Shown piece by piece: positions 7,710-16,526 of a stretch of 46,588 bases of DNA (positions are counted from its first letter, which is position 1; each line of letters opens with the position of its first letter). The stretch is taken from the NCBI GenBank assembly GCA_937926105.1, contig CALANS010000075.1, forward strand, positions 1-46,588, read 5' to 3'. Both the position numbers and the translations under genes were made by a program. Below the pieces are notes generated by a model. It was given only the letters and a program-made list of their open reading frames with translations. It was not told the origin of the DNA and searched no databases. This stretch comes from an uncultured Actinomycetes bacterium. Its GTDB lineage: Bacteria; Actinomycetota; Actinomycetes; Mycobacteriales; Nakamurellaceae.

Positions 7710-8602
7710 CCCGCGCGACCCTGCATGTGCCGAAATCGGCGACCGAAGTCGATCGCCTATTGGCCGGCGGAGCGGACGGCGCGCTGCTGCTCGCCGGCGG
7801 AACCGACCTGTTGGTGCAACGCCGAGCAGGCCGAGCCGTGGCGACGATGATCGACCTGACAAACGTGACGGACGGGCCGCCGCCGGTGGCACAGCAGGGC
7901 GCGCACACGCTACGGCTGTCGGCCATCACCCCGATCAGCGTCATCGATGATCACCTCGGTACGGCACTTCCAGGGATTCGGGCGGCGATCGCAGCCTTCG
8001 CATCACCACAGATCCGGCATCGCGCCACCATCGGTGGAAACCTGGGCACTGCGTCACCGTCCGGAGACCTGATGCCCCCGCTCATCGTCTGCGATGCTGT
8101 CGTGCAGCTGCGGGGCAGCACCGGCCGCCGCAAAGTGCCGCTCGATCGATTTCTGCTCGGTCCCAGGCAAACCGGCCTCGCTCCGGGCGAGTGGATCGAA
8201 GCAGTCGACGTGTCCGACGCTCCGCCCGACCCGGGTGCAGATGTCTTGCACGGGTTCCGGAAGATCGGCGCGCGCGCCGCCCTCACGATCTCCGTCGTGA
8301 ACCTCGCCTGGTCGGCGAGCCTCATGCCGAACGGCACGCTACGGGCAGTCCGGTTGGCGGTAGGAGCTGCGGCACCGACCGTGGTGCGCTGCCGACGCGC
8401 CGAAGCTGCGCTGGAAGGCCGAACGCCCGCTGCCGGCCTGGGCGAGGCTGTCGCCGCGATTGCCGCCGACTTGCAGCCCATCGACGACGTCCGCGGATCG
8501 GCCGGGTACCGCCGGCGGGCGGCGGGCGGCCTTCTCGCCGAAATGCTGACGGCTGCGCTCGTACGCAACTCGAATGATTACCTGCGAAAGGATCACCCGT
8601 GA
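7706..8602 (+). CDS. molybdenum hydroxylase FAD-binding subunit
   Basis: 298 residues from an ATG that overlaps the stop of the iron-sulfur subunit (ATGA). It has the CO-dehydrogenase-medium-subunit fold: LLAGGTDLLVQRR near the N-terminus binds the FAD pyrophosphate, and RHRATIGGNLGTASPSGDLMPPL is the second flavin motif. The C-terminal domain ends near 290. It passes electrons from the [2Fe-2S] clusters to NAD, oxygen or another acceptor. Translational overlap on both sides argues for fixed subunit stoichiometry. Confidence 0.9.
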   Translation: MTRATLHVPKSATEVDRLLAGGADGALLLAGGTDLLVQRRAGRAVATMIDLTNVTDGPPPVAQQGAHTLRLSAITPISVIDDHLGTALPGIRAAIAAFASPQIRHRATIGGNLGTASPSGDLMPPLIVCDAVVQLRGSTGRRKVPLDRFLLGPRQTGLAPGEWIEAVDVSDAPPDPGADVLHGFRKIGARAALTISVVNLAWSASLMPNGTLRAVRLAVGAAAPTVVRCRRAEAALEGRTPAAGLGEAVAAIAADLQPIDDVRGSAGYRRRAAGGLLAEMLTAALVRNSNDYLRKDHP

Positions 8603-9564
8603 AATACGGAGTCACCGTCCGGCTGGATCGGCCGCTGACCGAGGCAGCCGAACTCGCCCAGCGCATCGAATCCCTCGGCTTCGACGGCGTCTGGCTGGCA
8701 GACCATTATTTCGCGCGCGACGCCGTGGCCGCGCTGACGCTCATGGCCGAGCGGACATCGCGCGTGACGCTCGGCACCGCCGTGGTCAGCCCATTCTTGC
8801 GGCACCCAGCGTTGCTGGCCAGCGCCACTGCCACCGTGCAGGAGATCTCCGGCGGGAGGTTCATCCTCGGCGTCGGCCCCGGGGGCTTCGAGTTCGCCAC
8901 CCAGCTTGGCATGAAGATCGCAAGGCCCCTGGGCGCCACGAAGGAAACCGTCGAAATCGTGCGCGGCTTGCAACGCGGAGTGACCGACGTCCACGGAACG
9001 ACGTTCGCAGTCACCCAGGCCCGGCTGCAGTTCACCGCACCCGCCTCACCCATCTACCTAGCTGCCCGCGGCCCGAAAATGCTACAACTGGCCGGTCGCA
9101 TCGCGGACGGCGTCATCACCCACGGCCTGGCGAAAACCCATATCGACTATGTGCGCAGCAATGTCGCCACAGGCAGCTCTGACGGTCGCGCGACCTCAGT
9201 CGTCTTGATGCTCGATGTCGAGATCGACGAGAGCCGAGCGGCGGCGGTCGACCGGTTGCGGCCTCGCTGCATCACCATGGCCGGCGGTTCCTACGCGGAT
9301 GAACTCATCGAGGTCTACGGCCTGGACCGCGACGACGTCACCGCCCTGCGTACAGCGGTCCGCGCGGGCCGCGAGCCGGCGTCAATGGTCACCGACGAAA
9401 TGGTCGACGGGTTCTGCGTTGCCGGGCCACCGGGGCATGTCGCCGACCGCATGGCGGAACTGCGTGACCTCGGCGTCGACGAGGTCATCCTCTCGGTCAG
9501 TCCTGGCGACCTGGACGAATGCACCCACTATTTCACCGAACTTGCAAAGGCGGTCCTTCAATGA
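8599..9564 (+). CDS. LLM-class oxidoreductase, probably F420-dependent
   Basis: 321 residues, one luciferase-like TIM barrel. It begins with a GTG overlapping the previous stop (GTGA), after GAAAGGA. The features LGFDGVWLADHYF, RVTLGTAVVSPFLRHPALLA, and GGRFILGVGPGG are typical of the Mer/F420 branch of the family. Those enzymes use reduced F420 or FMN for hydride transfer or mono-oxygenation. Its place directly after the Mo hydroxylase suggests it acts on the hydroxylated product, for example by reducing or opening a ring (inference). F420 against FMN use cannot be settled by eye. Confidence 0.8.
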   Translation: MKYGVTVRLDRPLTEAAELAQRIESLGFDGVWLADHYFARDAVAALTLMAERTSRVTLGTAVVSPFLRHPALLASATATVQEISGGRFILGVGPGGFEFATQLGMKIARPLGATKETVEIVRGLQRGVTDVHGTTFAVTQARLQFTAPASPIYLAARGPKMLQLAGRIADGVITHGLAKTHIDYVRSNVATGSSDGRATSVVLMLDVEIDESRAAAVDRLRPRCITMAGGSYADELIEVYGLDRDDVTALRTAVRAGREPASMVTDEMVDGFCVAGPPGHVADRMAELRDLGVDEVILSVSPGDLDECTHYFTELAKAVLQ

Positions 9565-10700
9565 CGACACCGACGCGCGCGCACGACGCATCCCTCCCCA
9601 GCACGGCCCTCGTCCTCGGATCCGGCGCCGGCGCGTTGACGACGGCCGTCGAGTTGTCCGGGCACGGGGTCGCCGTCACCGTCGCGGACTTCCCCCGGTT
9701 TTCCGACGGCATCGAAGCAATCGACAAAACCGGGTCGATCCGGATGCAATGCGGTTGGCACGGCGACGAAGTCGCGGAGATCGCCGGGACGAGCACCGAT
9801 CCCGCCGCGGCCGTTACCGCGCACCAGCTCATCGTCGTTTCGGTGCCGTCGTTCGGGCATGCGCCGTTCGCGGAGCTGCTTGCGGGGGTCGTCACCGACG
9901 GGCAGCAGGTGCTGTGGGTGGGCGAGGGCGGCGGCGCGCTGAGCCTGGCCACCGCGCTCCGCCGCGCCGGGCGTGATCCACAGGTGGAGATCGCAGAAAC
10001 GAACAGCCTCCCCTACGGCGCGCGGGTTCGCGGCCCGGCAACGGTGTCCGCGTCACGGAAGAGCGGTGGCACGGTGGTCGCGGGCCTGCCGCCGACCAGC
10101 CCTCTGGTGGGTATCGCGCAGAAGATATGGCCGTGGGTCAGCCCTGCCCAGAACGTCTGGGAGACAGTTCTTCTCAACTTCAACGCGATTGACCACGTAC
10201 CGCCGATCGTCTGCAACCTGGGCACCATCGAGGGGCGCACCAGCAGCATGCTGCTGTGGGGTGAGGGCGCGACGCCGGCGGTGGCCCGAGTGATCGAGGG
10301 GATCGACAACGAACTGTTGGCGATCCGCGCCGCACTCGGTATCGCGAACCGGACGGGGTACGCACAGTACCTGGTAGAGCAGGGATTCGCCCCTGAATAC
10401 GGCGGCTCGCTGTACGCCACTCTGCAGTCGAGCGGGTTCGCCTCCAGCGTCTTCGCCTGCGGTCCCGACGCGCTGAAGACACGGTTCATCACCGAGGACG
10501 TGCCGTTTGCGCAGGTGTTCATGTCATCGATCGGCGCCGAGCTGCGGGTGCCGACCCCAACGATCGACGCGATGATCACATTGGCGTCGATCGCGGCCGA
10601 GACGGACTTCCGTGCGAGCGGCCGCACCTTGGCCGATTTCGATCTCGCCGGCGTCGGGCGCGACGGCCTCATCGATGCCGTCACCACCGGGCGGTGGTGA
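9561..10700 (+). CDS. NAD/octopine-dehydrogenase-family oxidoreductase
   Basis: 379 residues from an ATG overlapping the previous stop (ATGA). An N-terminal Rossmann domain (ALVLGSGAGALTTAVEL) is followed by an all-helical C-terminal domain with ETNSLPYGAR, the FNAIDHVPP segment and YAQYLVEQGF. The arrangement matches the octopine/nopaline dehydrogenase group, which joins or splits an amino acid and a 2-keto acid through a secondary amine. In this operon it may release an amine from the opened product (inference). It is the last gene before a strong terminator. No obvious missing motif was seen; the family is functionally diverse, and 2-dehydropantoate-reductase-like roles are also possible. 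Confidence 0.72.
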   Translation: MTTPTRAHDASLPSTALVLGSGAGALTTAVELSGHGVAVTVADFPRFSDGIEAIDKTGSIRMQCGWHGDEVAEIAGTSTDPAAAVTAHQLIVVSVPSFGHAPFAELLAGVVTDGQQVLWVGEGGGALSLATALRRAGRDPQVEIAETNSLPYGARVRGPATVSASRKSGGTVVAGLPPTSPLVGIAQKIWPWVSPAQNVWETVLLNFNAIDHVPPIVCNLGTIEGRTSSMLLWGEGATPAVARVIEGIDNELLAIRAALGIANRTGYAQYLVEQGFAPEYGGSLYATLQSSGFASSVFACGPDALKTRFITEDVPFAQVFMSSIGAELRVPTPTIDAMITLASIAAETDFRASGRTLADFDLAGVGRDGLIDAVTTGRW

Positions 10701-10745
10701 CGATGCAGCGTCGATGGTGACAGTGCAGGCCCTGTGACATCGTGG

Positions 10746-10772
10746 TCTGGCGGCGCAGCGCGCGCCGCCAGA
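10746..10772. terminator. bidirectional hairpin terminator
   Basis: A perfect 11-bp GC-rich stem, TCTGGCGGCGC with GCGCCGCCAGA, encloses a 5-base loop. It sits in the 81-bp gap between two convergent operons, so it can stop transcription from both. There is no T tract, which is usual in high-GC actinobacteria. Confidence 0.75.
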
Positions 10773-10781
10773 CAGTGTGGG

Positions 10782-12005
10782 TTACCCGACCGGCCGGTGG
10801 TCGACGAGCGCGCCGACCGATCGTGTGGCCACGACCTTGTCCGGGTCAATCGCCATCCCCAGTCCTGGCAGCGTCGGCGCCGTAATCACGCCGCCGACCG
10901 GCTTGATCGGGTGCGCCAGGAAATGTTGATAGAGCACTGCGTGCCGTCGTAGGTATTCCGCCTGCGGGACCAGCGCGGGCGACGCCGAGAATGTGATCGC
11001 CGCATTGCACTGCATCGATTGTCCGTGCGGTATCAACTGGCCGCCCATCGCGCTGACGATGGTCGCAATCTTGGACACCTCACTGATTCCGCCGGCCCAT
11101 TGCGGGTCAGCCTGGTGGAGGTCCAGCGTCGCCTCGCCGGCGAGACCGGCGAATCCCCAGCGGGTGTATTCGTGTTCGCCGCCGACGATGCGCGTACGAT
11201 CGCCGACAAGCCGCCGCAGCATGCGATAGCCCTGCACATCGTCGGCCATCAGCGGCTCCTCGATCCAGGTCACGCCCAGGCTCTCGGTTGCTTTCGCGAC
11301 TTCGACGGTGAACTGAATGTCCCACGACGACCAGGCGTCGAGCATGATGCCTAGGTCCGGCCCACCGGCGTCGCGGATCGCCCCGACAAGTTGGACCACC
11401 TGATGGATGCCCGCCCGGCCATCCTGGGGGCCCGATCGCGGGAACCACTTCATGGCGCGATAGCCCCGCGCCGCAAGCTCGGTCACCTCGGCGCGGACGC
11501 TGCTTGGATCCAGCGAGCTGCCCAGCGTGGACACGTAGGCCGGGGCCGTGTCGCGGGTTGGCCCGCCGAGCAGCACGTGAGCCGGGACTCCGAAGTGCTG
11601 GCCCTTGATGTCCCACAGCGCGCAGTCGACGGCGGACAGCGCCATCATCCCAAACCCGCGCCGGCCGTGGATCATGGCGCGGTAGCAGACGTCCCATACC
11701 TTCTCAGTCGCGAGCGCGTCGGCGCCGATCAGGTGTTCCCTCAGGTCGGACAGGATCACAGCGGCGGTGTTGATGTTGATCGCTGCGGTCGAGCCAACCA
11801 GCCCGGAGTCCGTTTCGATGTGCAGGAACAGCGCCGTCACTATTGCACGGCCGTCGGCGTCACGTCGCAGTTGCTTCGGGCCAGCCGCACGATACTCGGG
11901 ATAGACGTCGGTCGGCTGTCGGAGCCGATCGAGCCAGAAATCCCGCGTGCCGTCCAGACGGCCCTCGTATTCGATGCAGCGTACATCCACGATTTTCAAC
12001 GTCAT
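10782..12005 (-). CDS. enolase-superfamily sugar-acid dehydratase, L-rhamnonate-dehydratase-like
   Basis: 407 residues from the ATG at 12005, preceded by GGAAAGG; a longer frame to 12053 overlaps the upstream gene and has no family match. Metal ligands are apparent as the Asp of IMLDAWSSWD, the Glu of WIEEPL and the Glu of VGGEHEYTRWG. The His of IPHGQSM is the likely base. YRAMKWFPRSGPQDG and GEHEYTRWGF closely resemble the rhamnonate dehydratase subgroup, which removes water from aldonic acids to give 2-keto-3-deoxy acids. One of the subgroup's usual KxK lysines is not evident here. It is the last gene of the minus-strand operon, 28 bases after the deaminase-like gene. Confidence 0.75.
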   Translation of the reverse strand: MTLKIVDVRCIEYEGRLDGTRDFWLDRLRQPTDVYPEYRAAGPKQLRRDADGRAIVTALFLHIETDSGLVGSTAAININTAAVILSDLREHLIGADALATEKVWDVCYRAMIHGRRGFGMMALSAVDCALWDIKGQHFGVPAHVLLGGPTRDTAPAYVSTLGSSLDPSSVRAEVTELAARGYRAMKWFPRSGPQDGRAGIHQVVQLVGAIRDAGGPDLGIMLDAWSSWDIQFTVEVAKATESLGVTWIEEPLMADDVQGYRMLRRLVGDRTRIVGGEHEYTRWGFAGLAGEATLDLHQADPQWAGGISEVSKIATIVSAMGGQLIPHGQSMQCNAAITFSASPALVPQAEYLRRHAVLYQHFLAHPIKPVGGVITAPTLPGLGMAIDPDKVVATRSVGALVDHRPVG

Positions 12006-12033
12006 ACCCTTTCCGACTGTGACGGGAGCGCCG

Positions 12034-13305
12034 TCACACGCTGTCGTGTGCAAACTGTGTCGCTACGCGGGTGCTCGCGATAAGCCGGCCGCCGACGAAC
12101 ACGACCCGATCGGCGGGCGCATCGGCGATGGCGGTGGTAGGCGACGTCGCGCGAACGGCAACAAGATCGGCGACCATGCCCTCGCGGGCGCCGGCGGGCG
12201 GCATCCCCATAACGCGGCGCGCGGACGTGGTCACCATGTCGAGAGCGTCGTCGACCTCGCATTGCCCCGCGGTGATGAGCAGTGACGCGATCTCTAGCGG
12301 GTCGCACCGGCCTACCGGGTTGAAAGCGTCCTGGATGTTGTCGCTCCCGGCGGCGACTGTGACGCCCTCCGCGATCAGCGCCTGGATAGCGGTCAGCCCG
12401 CGCATTTGTGCAGCCGGGCGGTCCTGAAGGTAGAGATTCGTCATCGGGTTGGTGATCACGCTGATCCCGACGGCCGCAATCTCGCGGGCGATTTCGCGTT
12501 GCAGAGCCGGTTCGCAACTGCCCAGCGCAACGCAGTGGCTGGCTGTCGTCGACGCCCCGAGCGGATCATCGAGCAACAACCGTGCCATGCGGCGGACGTC
12601 CTGGTCTTCCGGCTCGAGCACCTCGTCGAGATGGAAGTCAACGCCGCGGCCATACTCGCGAGCGACCGCCAAGCATGCCTCCATCGCCTCGTCCGGCTCG
12701 GCTTCGAGTGACGGGTATCCGCCCACGAGATCCGCCCCGGCGTCCAGCGCCTCGCGAAGTCGGCCAACATGTTCGCGCCATGGGGAGCCTTGCGGCCAGC
12801 CGATGTCGGCGACAACTTGAACGCGGATCACGTCCCGCCACTGCTCCCGAACATCGAGGATCGCCCGGAGGCTTTCGTTGTCGATCGACCGGCCGCAGCC
12901 GACGTGACAACGGATCGCAGTGGTCCCACTAGCCACATAGCGGCGCAGCGCACGCCCCGCGCGTGCAGCGACGACGTCCCGGTGGCTACCGGTGCCGGAA
13001 CTCGTTGCCGCTTCACGCGCGTGGGACTCCTGCCGGCGGATTGCGTCGGTCAGGCCCGCCGGCCCGTCCGCGTTCTGCGCTGTGGCGGCACCCTCACCTG
13101 GGTCGGGCGCCGCACTGAACACCTTGTCGAGATGAATGTGCGGCTCAACAAGGCCCGGCAACAACACATACCCGGCCAAGTCGTGCACGTCGTTCCCAGC
13201 GATCGGCAGCGACAAGCCCACTTCGGTGACGATCCCGTCGCACATGCGTACGTCGCGGACGCCGACTCCCGGGATCCGGGCGCCCCTGATCAGTGCCCCG
13301 CTCAT
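12034..13305 (-). CDS. cytosine-deaminase-like amidohydrolase
   Basis: 423 residues from an ATG that overlaps the stop of the upstream permease (ATGA). It has the amidohydrolase metal motif LLPGLVEPHIHLDKVF near residue 55, HVGCG in the barrel, VDFHLDE with the metal His and neighbouring acid, TASHCVALG, and a late GSDNIQDAFNP with the metal-binding Asp. HIHLDK and the SDNIQDAF segment are hallmarks of the CodA/atrazine-degradation-type deaminases, which hydrolyse amino or amide groups on nitrogen heterocycles. Being co-transcribed with an importer, it probably acts on the imported compound. The substrate cannot be assigned. Confidence 0.82.
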   Translation of the reverse strand: MSGALIRGARIPGVGVRDVRMCDGIVTEVGLSLPIAGNDVHDLAGYVLLPGLVEPHIHLDKVFSAAPDPGEGAATAQNADGPAGLTDAIRRQESHAREAATSSGTGSHRDVVAARAGRALRRYVASGTTAIRCHVGCGRSIDNESLRAILDVREQWRDVIRVQVVADIGWPQGSPWREHVGRLREALDAGADLVGGYPSLEAEPDEAMEACLAVAREYGRGVDFHLDEVLEPEDQDVRRMARLLLDDPLGASTTASHCVALGSCEPALQREIAREIAAVGISVITNPMTNLYLQDRPAAQMRGLTAIQALIAEGVTVAAGSDNIQDAFNPVGRCDPLEIASLLITAGQCEVDDALDMVTTSARRVMGMPPAGAREGMVADLVAVRATSPTTAIADAPADRVVFVGGRLIASTRVATQFAHDSV

Positions 13306-14126
13306 CCCTTCACACCGCCGCCTGCAATGTGCGTCAGGAACTTCTGCAGGAACGCGAAGATGATAACGATCGGCACCGTCATAACCACGGCCGCCGCCAT
13401 GAGCCTGCCCCAGTCGGTGGTGTATTGGCCCATCAGGCTTGCCAGGCCGACAGACAGCGTCCGCTTGGAGTCGGTATCGATGAAGGTGTTGGCGTACAGG
13501 TATTCGTCCCAGACCAAGATGATGCAGAACGCGCTCGCCGCGGCGACCCCCGGAAGTGCCGGCGGCAAAACGACCCGCCACAGCGCGGTGAAGCGATTGC
13601 AGCCGTCGATAAGGGCAGCCTCTTCGATCTCGACCGCCATCGACAGGAAGTAGTTCCGCATCATCCAGATGCAGAATGGCAGCGCGAACGTCACATAGAC
13701 CAAGACGAGGCCTGCGCGGGAGTCCAGGAGACCGAGCACGCGCATCGCCTTGTACAGCGGGATCGCCAGCAGTACCGCAGGGAACATCTGCGCGCACACC
13801 ACGATGAGCAACAGCGGCCGGCTACCCGCGAAGCGGAAACGAGCGAATCCGTAGCCCGCCAGGATCGCGACCGCCAGCGCGATCGCTGTCGTCGCGACCG
13901 CGATGATGCCGCTATTGAGGAAGTACACGAAGAACTCGGTGTCGAATAGGTTCCCGTAGTTCGTCCAGTACAAGGTGGCCGGCAGGATCCCGGTCTGCGT
14001 GCCGATGATTTCCGGCGGCGACTTGAGTGAGGTCAGCACCATCCAGGCAAAGGGGGCAATGGTGACCAGGATCGCGACTAGGGCAAGGAGGTGCCACAGG
14101 ATTCCGGCCCGCTTCGTGCGTGTCAT
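13302..14126 (-). CDS. ABC importer permease, MalG type
   Basis: 274 residues with six predicted hydrophobic segments, the first at about 12-32. The cytoplasmic EAA loop reads EIEEAALIDGCNRFTALWRVVLPPALPG, where the transporter ATPase docks. The family is the second permease of carbohydrate-type importers. It overlaps both neighbours by 4 bases. No ATP-binding subunit gene is found in this operon. Confidence 0.9.
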   Translation of the reverse strand: MTRTKRAGILWHLLALVAILVTIAPFAWMVLTSLKSPPEIIGTQTGILPATLYWTNYGNLFDTEFFVYFLNSGIIAVATTAIALAVAILAGYGFARFRFAGSRPLLLIVVCAQMFPAVLLAIPLYKAMRVLGLLDSRAGLVLVYVTFALPFCIWMMRNYFLSMAVEIEEAALIDGCNRFTALWRVVLPPALPGVAAASAFCIILVWDEYLYANTFIDTDSKRTLSVGLASLMGQYTTDWGRLMAAAVVMTVPIVIIFAFLQKFLTHIAGGGVKG

Positions 14127-15082
14127 CGGCCCCTCCTCCGCAGCCCTTTGTTCCGCCTGCCTTCCAGCACATAGAAGTAGGTGGCGCTGATCAGTAGCAG
14201 CGCGATGAAGATGACGACGGAAATCGCGGCAGCCATGCCGAAGTCATAGCTCTTGAACGCGGTGCGGTACGCCAGTGTGGTCAGCGTGTCGGTGGCGCCC
14301 GCCGGGCCTCCCTGGGTGAACATCCAGATACCGTTGAAGTTGTTCACGGAGTACGCGACGGTGAGCAGGCTGGCCAGAGCAATCGACGTGCTGATGTGTG
14401 GCACAACCACATAGCGGAACCGCTGGAACGATCCCGCGCCGTCAATCAGCGATGCCTCCTCGAGGTCGTAGGGGACGGTCTGCAGGGCGCCGAGCAGGAT
14501 CACGGTGACGAAGGGTGTCCACTTCCACAGGCTGATGACGATCAACACGGGGAATGCGGTTGCCGGATCTGCAAACCAGACTGGCGCCGAGTCGACGATG
14601 TGCAATTCGATCAGCAGGCGGTTGAGCGGCCCGGACGTGGGATCGAGCAGGAACAGCCACAGGAATGCGATGACGATGGTGGGCACGATCCAGGGAATGA
14701 TCACCGCACTGCGGATCAGGCCGCGCGCTATCAGCCGGCGGTTGAGGATCAGGGCCAGCGCGAGCCCGATTCCGACCTGCGGAATCAGGTTGGCCAGCGC
14801 CCAAATGGCGGTGCGCAGGGCTGTCGTCCAGAACGTGGAGTCGTGGAAAAGCAGTGTTTGGAAATTCCGGAGTCCGACGAAGTGCTCCGCACCTGGTTTG
14901 GTGAGGAAGTCATCCGTCAGGCTGGTCCAGATTGCGTTTATGACGGGGTAACCCAGGATGACTGCCATCAACACGAGAGCCGGTCCGATGAACAGTGTCG
15001 GGGTCAACCAGCGTGGCCGGCGCCGCGACGGGGCAATCGCCGTCACCGCCTCAACCGTCCCGCGCTCGGCTGTCGTGCTCAT
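14123..15082 (-). CDS. ABC importer permease, MalF type
   Basis: 319 residues from the ATG at 15082. A TTG eight codons upstream is possible, but would put GGAAGGA inside the coding part. There are six hydrophobic segments, and the EAA loop is YDLEEASLIDGAGSFQRFRYVVVPH. It pairs with the MalG-type gene that overlaps its end. The family imports oligosaccharides, polyols or sugar acids. Confidence 0.88.
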   Translation of the reverse strand: MSTTAERGTVEAVTAIAPSRRRPRWLTPTLFIGPALVLMAVILGYPVINAIWTSLTDDFLTKPGAEHFVGLRNFQTLLFHDSTFWTTALRTAIWALANLIPQVGIGLALALILNRRLIARGLIRSAVIIPWIVPTIVIAFLWLFLLDPTSGPLNRLLIELHIVDSAPVWFADPATAFPVLIVISLWKWTPFVTVILLGALQTVPYDLEEASLIDGAGSFQRFRYVVVPHISTSIALASLLTVAYSVNNFNGIWMFTQGGPAGATDTLTTLAYRTAFKSYDFGMAAAISVVIFIALLLISATYFYVLEGRRNKGLRRRGR

Positions 15083-15131
15083 CGTGTTGGCCGCCGGTCC
15101 TTCCAACCACCCGCCGCCGGGCGAGACGTCA

Positions 15132-16526
15132 TCATCCGTTGAGTTTGGCGTTCGTCGCCTGGGCAGCCTTGTTGAGCGCGTCGGTTGGGCTGGCAGACTT
15201 CCCGATCACACTGTCCCACGCGTCCGCCATAACCCCCCATTCAATGTCGCTCCAGTTTGCGATGGCGGGCCGTGCCACGCCGACCGCACCCTGCTCAGCG
15301 AATACCAAGTTGTACGGATCGTTCTTGACGAAGTCCGAGTCGACGGCGTCCTTGCGAGACGAGATGAGCGAGTACGACTCGATGACCGGCTCCTGGGCAG
15401 CGTCCGTCATCCACTGCACGAAGGCCCACGCTGCATCGGCGTTCTTGCTGGTCTTGGTGATCGCCAAGCCGTCGCCACCGATGACCGTACCTGCCGCCTT
15501 GTTCTTCGGGAGCGGCGCGATACCGAATTCCAGTCCCGGGTTACCCTGCTTGACCGGCTGGATGCCCCACGCACCGATCGGCATCATGGCCACCGTTTCT
15601 TGGATGAATGGTGCAGTGAACTGGTCCCACGAGTTGCTCGCCGACAGGAATGCGGGCGGAACCACGCCGTGCTTGAGGTAGAGGTCGGCGTAGAACTGCC
15701 ATGCCTCGGTACCGGCGGGCTCGTTGAAAGTCGCTTTTGTGTTGTCCTCGTTCAAAATCGTGCCGCCGTTCTGCCACAGCCACGGCCAGTACAGGAACGA
15801 TCCGTAGCCCTTGGCACCGAGCATGTAGCCGTACTGCTTGCCGCCGGTGAGCTCTTTCGCGGCAGACAGCAGGTCGTCCCAGTTCGTCGGCGGCGCGGAG
15901 ATCCCGGCCTTCTCGAACATCGCCTTGTTCCAGAACAAACCGACATTGTTGGTGTCGTAGGGGACTGCGTATTGCTTGCCCTGATAATTCGCGCCGGTGA
16001 TGTCACCCTGGTTGAAGAGATCCTTCATCGGAGCGAACTTATCTGTGATGTCCTCGAGCAGGCCCGCCGCGGCGAGCGGCGCAATCTGTGAAATGTCGAA
16101 CATGATGACATCGGGCCCGCCGCCGCCCGCAACCGCAGTGGTGATCTTGTCCAGGAAGTCATTGGGCGGGAATCCCTGTACGGTCACCGACCCGCCGAAC
16201 TTCTTGGCGTAGTCCGCCGCGGCTTTGGGCACACCCGCTTCGTCGTTCGGCGTAAATCGCGTCGTGGTCCACAGGACAAGATCGGCGCTCGGCACGGACG
16301 CGGCCGAGCTACCGTCCACGCTGCTGCTCGCGGTCGGTGCGCTGCTGCCACCGGGGGTCGACGAGCCCGAGGCGGCGGTGCTAGGACTCGCGGCACCGTT
16401 GGATCCGCAGGCGGCCAAGGCGGCCGTGGCAGCTGCGCCACCGGCCAGGCCCAGAAACGCGCGGCGGTTGAACATTCGCGGCGTTAAATCGCGCGCGGTC
16501 AACAGTGGGTTCTTGCGACCGTTCAT
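15132..16526 (-). CDS. extracellular solute-binding lipoprotein (family 1), Tat-type signal
   Basis: 464 residues. The N-terminus has a twin arginine (NRRAFLGLAGG, residues 20-30) and a lipobox LAAC with Cys40, so it is exported folded by Tat and lipid-anchored. A Ser/Ala/Gly-rich linker follows to about residue 75. The mature part is a sugar-type binding protein (ADYAKKFGGSVTVQGFP..., WNKAMFEKAGISAPPTNWDDLLSAAKELT, GGDGLAITK..KNADAAWAFVQWM). It supplies ligand to the two permeases that follow. It overlaps the upstream amidohydrolase by 4 bases. Confidence 0.9.
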   Translation of the reverse strand: MNGRKNPLLTARDLTPRMFNRRAFLGLAGGAAATAALAACGSNGAASPSTAASGSSTPGGSSAPTASSSVDGSSAASVPSADLVLWTTTRFTPNDEAGVPKAAADYAKKFGGSVTVQGFPPNDFLDKITTAVAGGGGPDVIMFDISQIAPLAAAGLLEDITDKFAPMKDLFNQGDITGANYQGKQYAVPYDTNNVGLFWNKAMFEKAGISAPPTNWDDLLSAAKELTGGKQYGYMLGAKGYGSFLYWPWLWQNGGTILNEDNTKATFNEPAGTEAWQFYADLYLKHGVVPPAFLSASNSWDQFTAPFIQETVAMMPIGAWGIQPVKQGNPGLEFGIAPLPKNKAAGTVIGGDGLAITKTSKNADAAWAFVQWMTDAAQEPVIESYSLISSRKDAVDSDFVKNDPYNLVFAEQGAVGVARPAIANWSDIEWGVMADAWDSVIGKSASPTDALNKAAQATNAKLNG

